16,045 nucleotides of DNA. It comes from Acinetobacter sp. 10FS3-1. GTDB lineage: Bacteria; Pseudomonadota; Gammaproteobacteria; Pseudomonadales; Moraxellaceae. The position numbers and the translations under genes are program-made. The DNA is taken from the NCBI RefSeq assembly GCF_013343215.1, contig NZ_CP039148.1:1-16045 (forward strand), written 5' to 3'. Below are positions 11,595 to 16,045 of the stretch, piece by piece. Numbering within the stretch: position 1 is the first letter of the stretch; every line of letters begins with the position of its first letter. The notes below the pieces were generated by a model, which was not told where the DNA came from, did not search any database, and saw only the letters and a list, made by a program, of their open reading frames with translations.

Positions 11595-12902
11595 TTAAGA
11601 ATCACCAAAATAGTCGCGTAGTGTGATAGGAAGCTTATTTCTTGAAGTAGAAATAGATCTTTCAAGATGATTCAATCTAGCACAAACTTCTCTATGACCT
11701 ATCACTCGAGCCTCGAGTGTAAATCTCTTACAAACTCGATCATTTGCATCTATTGCATATTTCATGAATTTTTCTTCCACATACCATCTATTATGACTAG
11801 CTCCCATAATGAGCCATGCTAGTAAAATATGTGCTTTAAGACCTACATCATTTAAAGAAATATAGAATTTTTCCAATTTACTTGCTATCACATCACATTT
11901 CGTAAAATCGTGTGAAATTTTTCTTACCCAAGATGCGTAAACAGTAGCAAATCGGATGGCAATGTCAGGGAAGATTAAAATATTTTCTATCGTCTCATTA
12001 GATAATTCATTAAAAATATAATAGGAGTCATCATCATAGATATCATCCTCCAAATAATTAACTATTTTCTGAAGAGTGTATTCATCATATACAGGAGTAT
12101 TTAGTAAATATTCTCTGAAATTTAATGCTGACTGTGATACATCAAGATCATCGTCGCTATCAGATAAGCTTTCGACTAAAACCTCTCGCAAATCACTAAC
12201 ATTACTAAATCTCTGAGCTGGATTTTGTCTTGTGCAAATTTCAATGATATCAGCAACTCTTGAGTTAGGATCACTAATAGTCTGACAAGGTACTCTCGAT
12301 CTAGTACCAAAGAGATCATGTAAAATACACCCAAAAGAATAAATATCAGTGGCCTTAGTTGCATTACGTAACTCTTCAACAATCTCTGGAGCTGTATAAA
12401 AATCACTGCCCATTCGAAGTCCAGTTTGAGTTAATGCCGAAATTTGCGTGTCTTTTAGTGACACTAATCCAAAATCACTAATTACATAGTTATCACCTAA
12501 ACGTAAAATATTTTGAGGCTTTAAATCTCTATGTAAAATATCGAGTGAATGTAGCTCCTCTAAACCAGCAAGAATATCTAATAAAGCAACTAGAGCATCT
12601 TTAATATTTGCTTTTAAATAAGATATATCATCAGCTAATGAACTATCAGCTAATGGCATAATGTAAGACGGAGGATTTGTTTGTAAATCTGAATCCAAGA
12701 TAGGCATAATATTGGCGTGATTGATGCCTGATAAAATACTCACTTCTCGAATGAATCGCTTACGGACATTATCAATTAATGACATTTCCAAAGAAGTCTG
12801 AGGGCGGAAAGTTTTCTTTGCCGCTTGTGATCCATCTAGGTACTCAATTAAGTTAACTTGACCAAACCCACCACAACCAATTTCTTCTAAAACTCTATAC
12901 AT
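11595..12902 (-). CDS. Soluble Ser/Thr protein kinase with unknown C-terminal domain
   Basis: A 435-residue Hanks-type kinase. The catalytic domain (about 1-250) is complete: glycine loop GCGGFGQV (9-16), ATP-binding lysine K29 in AAKK, alpha-C glutamate E53 in FIREVSIL, HRDLKPQN (124-131, catalytic D126), DFG (143-145), APE (171-173) and DIYSFG (186-191). It is an RD kinase, so activation by phosphorylation of its Thr-rich activation loop (residues 150-170) is plausible. Residues about 255-435 form a helical, acidic then basic region (ESLSDSDDDLDVS at its start) that matches no family I know and contains no membrane helix, PASTA or FHA signature. Unlike most bacterial Hanks kinases it is therefore fully cytosolic. 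It is co-transcribed with the PP2C gene that follows. The ATG at 12902 has a weak ribosome site. Confidence 0.95.
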   Translation of the reverse strand: MYRVLEEIGCGGFGQVNLIEYLDGSQAAKKTFRPQTSLEMSLIDNVRKRFIREVSILSGINHANIMPILDSDLQTNPPSYIMPLADSSLADDISYLKANIKDALVALLDILAGLEELHSLDILHRDLKPQNILRLGDNYVISDFGLVSLKDTQISALTQTGLRMGSDFYTAPEIVEELRNATKATDIYSFGCILHDLFGTRSRVPCQTISDPNSRVADIIEICTRQNPAQRFSNVSDLREVLVESLSDSDDDLDVSQSALNFREYLLNTPVYDEYTLQKIVNYLEDDIYDDDSYYIFNELSNETIENILIFPDIAIRFATVYASWVRKISHDFTKCDVIASKLEKFYISLNDVGLKAHILLAWLIMGASHNRWYVEEKFMKYAIDANDRVCKRFTLEARVIGHREVCARLNHLERSISTSRNKLPITLRDYFGDS

Positions 12903-12934
12903 ATTATTAATTTATAAAGACTGATTTGCTAAAA

Positions 12935-12940
12935 ATTATA
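12935..12940 (-). promoter_or_regulatory. Candidate -10 element of the kinase operon
   Basis: TATAAT on the minus strand, 32 nt upstream of the kinase ATG. The sequence further upstream is very AT-rich and shows no good -35 (TATAAA at the right distance is the closest). Transcription would start near 12928. Confidence 0.55.
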
Positions 12941-12989
12941 GCTTAAATTATTTAAACTTTATAAAAATTTTTAGAACTGAAATATCGAT

Positions 12990-13017
12990 ATTTAACATAA
13001 AATCTCTTATATGAAAT
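12990..13017 (-). other. pdif site 14 (XerD-XerC orientation)
   Basis: XerD arm ATTTAACATAA, spacer AATCTC, XerC arm TTATATGAAAT, identical to the site at 10736. It is the right border of the modular cargo region, 7 bp from the end of the mobilization accessory gene. Confidence 0.92.
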
Positions 13018-13024
13018 TTAGAAC

Positions 13025-13399
13025 TTATCCCTTAAAAAGATCATTAAAAAGCTCTTTATCTTTCTGTCTATTTTCTTCTGTCTTACTTTCCGCACTTAAA
13101 AACTGCTCAAAATCAGCCCATTGATGTTTAAAAGATTCATCATTTTTAAATTTATTCAAAACCCAAGCGCCAAGCAAAATTTTCCGTCTAGTTTCATTTT
13201 TCCGTTCTTGAGCTTTTGCTTCGCTTAAAAGTTTTTGCTGTTTGAGTTTAAGCTCATTCTGTTTCTGTTTTGCCTGTTCTAAGATCTGCTCTTGTTCTTT
13301 TTTTAAATACTCAATTTGCTCTTGCAGGGATAATTTTTTCTGCTGTGCTTTGGTGAGTTTCTTTAAAACTGTATCTTTCTTTTCTTGAATATCTGACAT
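13025..13399 (-). CDS. Mobilization accessory protein (MobC/TraD-like)
   Basis: A 124-residue, very charged protein with a long predicted coiled coil (about 5-70, EKKDTVLKKLTKAQQKKLSL and EQAKQKQNELKLKQQKLL). This is followed by KNETRRKILLGAWVLNK (about 67-83), which resembles the conserved segment of the small TraD/MobC accessory proteins that accompany MOBQ relaxases. It is transcribed away from oriT and divergent from the relaxase gene, the normal layout of such mob regions. It probably helps the relaxase bind or melt oriT. The family assignment rests on this motif and on context. An inverted repeat TGATGAT/ATCATCA (13412-13437) just upstream of its start may be its operator. Confidence 0.75.
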   Translation of the reverse strand: MSDIQEKKDTVLKKLTKAQQKKLSLQEQIEYLKKEQEQILEQAKQKQNELKLKQQKLLSEAKAQERKNETRRKILLGAWVLNKFKNDESFKHQWADFEQFLSAESKTEENRQKDKELFNDLFKG

Positions 13400-13439
13400 A
13401 GTATTAAACCGTGATGATCAATAATCAAACATCATCATA

Positions 13440-13560
13440 GAGTCAAAAAACAAAGCAAGCAATATCAAACGTAGCGAAGCGAAGTTTTCCCGGAGTGAAA
13501 CGAAGGGCGCACTTACCCACTTTTATCATTTCATTTAAAAGTGGACGTTGCGACAGGGGA
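13440..13560 (-). other. oriT: oriT with MOBQ-like nic sequence
   Basis: On the minus strand GTAAGTGCGCCCTTC (13516-13502) matches the nic consensus of RSF1010/Ti-type MOBQ origins (TAAGTGCG/CCC), with the expected nick between 13508 and 13507. Immediately 5' of it on that strand is a perfect 9-bp inverted repeat CCACTTTTA (13517-13525 on plus) and TAAAAGTGG (13536-13544) with a 10-nt loop, the hairpin that MOBQ relaxases recognise. It lies between the divergent mobC-like and mobA/mobL genes. The rest of the intergenic stretch holds GCGAAGCGAAG-type repeats. Confidence 0.82.
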
Positions 13561-13657
13561 AACCCCTGTACCCCATGACCTCGCTTTAGCATGGTCAGCA
13601 ACTTTTTCAAAGTTGCGAAAATCAAAAACACGATATGCAGAAATTTAGGTTTTTAAA

Positions 13658-15412
13658 ATGGCAATTTTTCATTTGAATGAAAGCAACATCTCACGAAGTG
13701 ACGGACGTTCAGCCGTTGCTTGTGCTGCTTATCGTGCCTGTGAAAAATTAGAGGATCTGACTTTTGGAAAGACTCAGGACTACACTAAAAAAAAGGGACT
13801 TGCATACAAAAATATTTATGCACCAGAACATACCAATACAAAACTTTTAGACCGTCAAACACTTTGGAATACAGTAGAAAAAAAAGAATTCAATGCCAAT
13901 GGCTCAATGAAAGCCAATGCACGACTCGCCAAAGAATATATCTGTGCTTTACCACATGAATTAACAGATGCAGAACGCATAAAAATCGTTGATGACTTTT
14001 GCCGAGACTTTGTGAACAAGCACAATGTTATTGTCGATGCCTGCATCCATGCACCACATGAACATAACGATGAAACCAATAATAAAAACTATCACGTACA
14101 CATGATGTTCACTACCAGACTCATCAATGAAAAAGGCGAATTAGGAAAGAAACAAAGAATCTTCAACGACCATGGTCCCGAGATCCTGAAGGACAGCCGA
14201 GCAACTTTTGCCAATGTTGTAAACACAGTATTGGAAAATGCCGGACTAGACGAACGCATCGACCACCGGAGTTACAAGGATCAGGGCTTAGACTTTCTTG
14301 AACCCACTCATCATGAAGGGCATGAAGCTACAGCACTTCGCAGACAATATGACGAGGAACAAAAAAGACCGCTTGAAGAACGTAACACTGAAATTGTGCT
14401 ACCAAGAATTGCACTTGAAAATGATGCAATCAAAGCCAAAAATTTAGATGCTGCACGAGAATACCAACAGATCATCAAGGGCCTTGATCAAGAAATTATT
14501 GTTCCAAGTCGATTAGAAGATCAGATTCCCCAGCTGGAAAACGAACTTCAGTTAACCGAAGCAGAAGAAAAAGAGCTTTTAGCAGAATTAGTAAATCTCA
14601 ACCTAGAAGAAGAACGCCTGCAAGAACAACAGGTTCAACAGATCGACAACGCATATGATGACTTCATCCGGTGCCAGGATATTTATGCAGAATTTGCCAA
14701 TCAGTTTTACACCATTCAAAGCAATGCTGCTGATAATCAAAAGCAGATTGAATCAAATCTCACCAAGACAAAACGATGGTTAGCAGAAAACAAAAGCGAT
14801 TTTTACTTACATACCAATAATTTGTTTTATGACTCTTATCATCATACTTACAGAGATATAAAAAAACCTGATTTTTATGCGACTGAAAAATCAGTAGAAC
14901 AGGCAAAAAATGAGAACTGGAGAGAATACGCAACCGAGGTCGAACAACTTGCTAAAGAATACGATATTGAGAATGTTGTCCAACGCTTAGGCCAATGCTC
15001 AGAGATACTGGAAAATAATGGGATTGAACGACCAACGATAAAACCCTCGTTTTGGCAGAAGCTAAAACGAGAGTACGTTCATTCATTCGATACCCTACAT
15101 GATTTTAATGATGATATGAGTCCCCTCCTTAAAGCAAAACGGGCAGATGATCTCAAAATTGAACAAGAAAGAATGCAGCAAGTACGCCAAGCTGAAGTAG
15201 ATCGCCAACGAAGAATTGAAAATGATCGCAGAGAAAGTGAATTTAGAGAGCAATTACGTAAAGAACGAGAGCAAAAAGAACAACGCTATGAACAAGAAAG
15301 ACGCGAACGAGAACATTTGGCATTTTTAAAACGCCAAGAATTGGAAAAACAGCAGAAAAACGAGCCTAAAAAAACCGAAAATGAAAATAACAACGACTAC
15401 CGACCTTGGTGA
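13658..15412 (+). CDS. mobA: MobA/MobL family relaxase (MOBQ)
   Basis: A 584-residue relaxase that nicks oriT and pilots the strand during mobilization by a helper conjugation system. Motif I is SNISRSDGRSAVACAAYR with the catalytic tyrosine Y25, the same position as in RSF1010 MobA. The metal-binding histidine motif is HEHNDETNNKNYHVHMM (about 134-150). The catalytic domain ends near residue 220. Residues about 270-330 and 495-575 are long charged helical regions (many Glu, Arg, Gln), predicted coiled coils. There is no primase or helicase domain, so the protein is a short MOBQ relaxase. The ATG at 13658 follows TTAGG about 15 nt upstream, a weak ribosome site. No coupling protein or T4SS gene is present, so the plasmid is mobilizable only. 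Confidence 0.95.
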   Translation: MAIFHLNESNISRSDGRSAVACAAYRACEKLEDLTFGKTQDYTKKKGLAYKNIYAPEHTNTKLLDRQTLWNTVEKKEFNANGSMKANARLAKEYICALPHELTDAERIKIVDDFCRDFVNKHNVIVDACIHAPHEHNDETNNKNYHVHMMFTTRLINEKGELGKKQRIFNDHGPEILKDSRATFANVVNTVLENAGLDERIDHRSYKDQGLDFLEPTHHEGHEATALRRQYDEEQKRPLEERNTEIVLPRIALENDAIKAKNLDAAREYQQIIKGLDQEIIVPSRLEDQIPQLENELQLTEAEEKELLAELVNLNLEEERLQEQQVQQIDNAYDDFIRCQDIYAEFANQFYTIQSNAADNQKQIESNLTKTKRWLAENKSDFYLHTNNLFYDSYHHTYRDIKKPDFYATEKSVEQAKNENWREYATEVEQLAKEYDIENVVQRLGQCSEILENNGIERPTIKPSFWQKLKREYVHSFDTLHDFNDDMSPLLKAKRADDLKIEQERMQQVRQAEVDRQRRIENDRRESEFREQLRKEREQKEQRYEQERREREHLAFLKRQELEKQQKNEPKKTENENNNDYRPW

Positions 15413-15903
15413 ATCTTGTTTAAACGCAAAAAAATAGGGTTTTTAGCGATGTTTTGCTAAACCACAGTAGATTTATAGTTGAGTTAAGAAAAAACTCTTA
15501 AATCGCAAATGAGAGCATTTAGCGAGTGTCTACGAGCGAACTACAGGGATCTAAATTTTTTCACCTGTTTTTCCCTGATTACAGGCTCCCCTGTGTATCA
15601 AGAATTCAGAATCAGAGCATCCCGAATGGGTGCGAACTGATTACGGTGACTTTATGTCGAGCGAAGCGAGTGAAAAAGCTCTATGAGCGAAGCGAATTCC
15701 GAGTTGCTTTTCTTTTTTAAAAAGTCACGAAATTTTAAGCCAAAAATTGCCCCTACGAACTGAGCGAAAGCGAAGTTCAATAGAGTTTGAGCGTAGCGAA
15801 AACCGAGGGCAATTTTTCCTTGCCTGGGCTTTTAATTATTTTTAAAGTTTTTAAATGCTTTTAGACATGCTGAAAGCCTTTATTTACAACACTTTCAAAG
15901 GAT
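15413..15903. other. Noncoding region with dispersed repeats and nested inverted repeats
   Basis: About 490 bp without a convincing gene. GAGCGAAGCGA-type words occur at 15659-15670, 15685-15695, 15762-15775 and 15789-15800; similar words occur in oriT (13471-13484). Two longer inverted repeats enclose them: GTGACTTT/AAAGTCAC (15646-15653 and 15721-15728) and AAAAATTGCCC/GGGCAATTTTT (15742-15752 and 15807-15817). ACAGGG/CCCTGT (15543-15548 and 15589-15594) and hairpins at 15438-15463 and 15481-15497 are also present. It probably belongs to the origin and the mobA 3' region. Confidence 0.6.
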
Positions 15904-15991
15904 ATATGTCCACGTTTACCTTGCAATATGTCCACGTTTACCTTGCAATATGTCCACGTTTACCTTGCAATATAACTACGTTTACCTTGCA
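15904..15991 (+). repeat. oriV: Four 22-bp iterons (replication origin)
   Basis: Four consecutive 22-bp units ending CGTTTACCTTGCA: 15904-15925, 15926-15947, 15948-15969 (identical, starting ATATGTCCA) and 15970-15991 (starting ATATAACTA, three mismatches). A partial fifth, TAAGTCCAC, starts at 15992. These are the expected RepB binding sites. With the ends joined they lie about 54-140 bp upstream of repB. Confidence 0.95.
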
Positions 15992-16045
15992 TAAGTCCAC
16001 AAATAATATTAACGTGTACTTATACACAATAAAAAATTAGTGGCT
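15992..16045 (+). promoter_or_regulatory. repB leader with inverted repeat
   Basis: An AT-rich leader between the iterons and repB across the circular junction. It contains the inverted repeat GTGTA-CTTA-TACAC (16014-16027), which could be an autoregulatory RepB site or part of the promoter; TTATAC inside it could serve as a -10. It ends with a weak AGTGG ribosome site just before the ATG at base 1. Confidence 0.55.

Noticed and set aside
13443..13631. Minus-strand frame of 62 codons
   Set aside because: It covers the oriT hairpin and nic region. There is no ribosome site and the composition is not protein-like.
15526..15720. Plus-strand frame of 64 codons
   Set aside because: It lies across GCGAAGCGA repeats and inverted repeats in a noncoding stretch, with no support for translation.
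15904..16010. CRISPR-like direct repeats
   Set aside because: The 22-bp units are contiguous with no spacers and precede a Rep_3 gene, so they are iterons.
15855..16040. Plus-strand frame of 61 codons with repeated VHVYLA-type text
   Set aside because: It is a translation of the iterons, not a gene.

Overview
The window reads as one complete small circular plasmid from Acinetobacter, opened at the first base of its replication gene. The evidence is a Rep_3 initiator starting at base 1, iterons and an AT-rich leader at the right end that would lie directly upstream of it once the ends are joined, a low GC content, and many XerC/XerD recombination sites (pdif sites) of the type known from Acinetobacter plasmids. 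No antibiotic-resistance gene, ParAB partition locus or mating-pair-formation gene was seen.

Backbone: repB (1-954), an overlapping HTH replication-accessory gene (947-1522), a 47-residue membrane peptide (1543-1686) and strong terminators form the left part. The right part (13018-16045) holds a mobilization region: a coiled-coil accessory gene on the minus strand, an oriT with a MOBQ-like nic sequence, a 584-residue MobA/MobL relaxase, then a repeat-rich noncoding stretch and four 22-bp iterons. The plasmid looks mobilizable but not self-transmissible.

Accessory region (1832-13017): fourteen full-length pdif sites alternate strictly in orientation (XerC-XerD, then XerD-XerC). They cut the region into cargo modules: (1) two small hypothetical genes separated by a decayed pdif pair; (2) a membrane-anchored hypothetical gene whose last codons are interrupted by a complete IS5-family element with a perfect 9-bp target duplication; (3) a serine recombinase and a 45-residue membrane peptide; (4) a tautomerase-like protein; (5) a MocR-type regulator divergent from a short exported protein; (6) a brnT-brnA toxin-antitoxin pair; (7) a membrane-anchored hypothetical protein; (8) a lipoprotein plus two gene fragments; (9) a two-gene operon with a soluble Ser/Thr kinase and a PP2C phosphatase. 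Short linkers between modules often carry a terminator hairpin, and two of these linkers are near-identical 136-bp direct repeats.

How the parts work together: RepB and the iterons drive and limit replication, the mob/oriT region allows transfer by a helper plasmid, BrnTA and possibly the serine recombinase support stability, and host XerC/XerD acting at pdif sites can shuffle the cargo. The most unusual cargo is the kinase-phosphatase operon, flanked by two identical 28-bp pdif sites. Its architecture suggests a self-contained reversible phosphorylation switch, with phage defence or host-signalling interference as untested possibilities.
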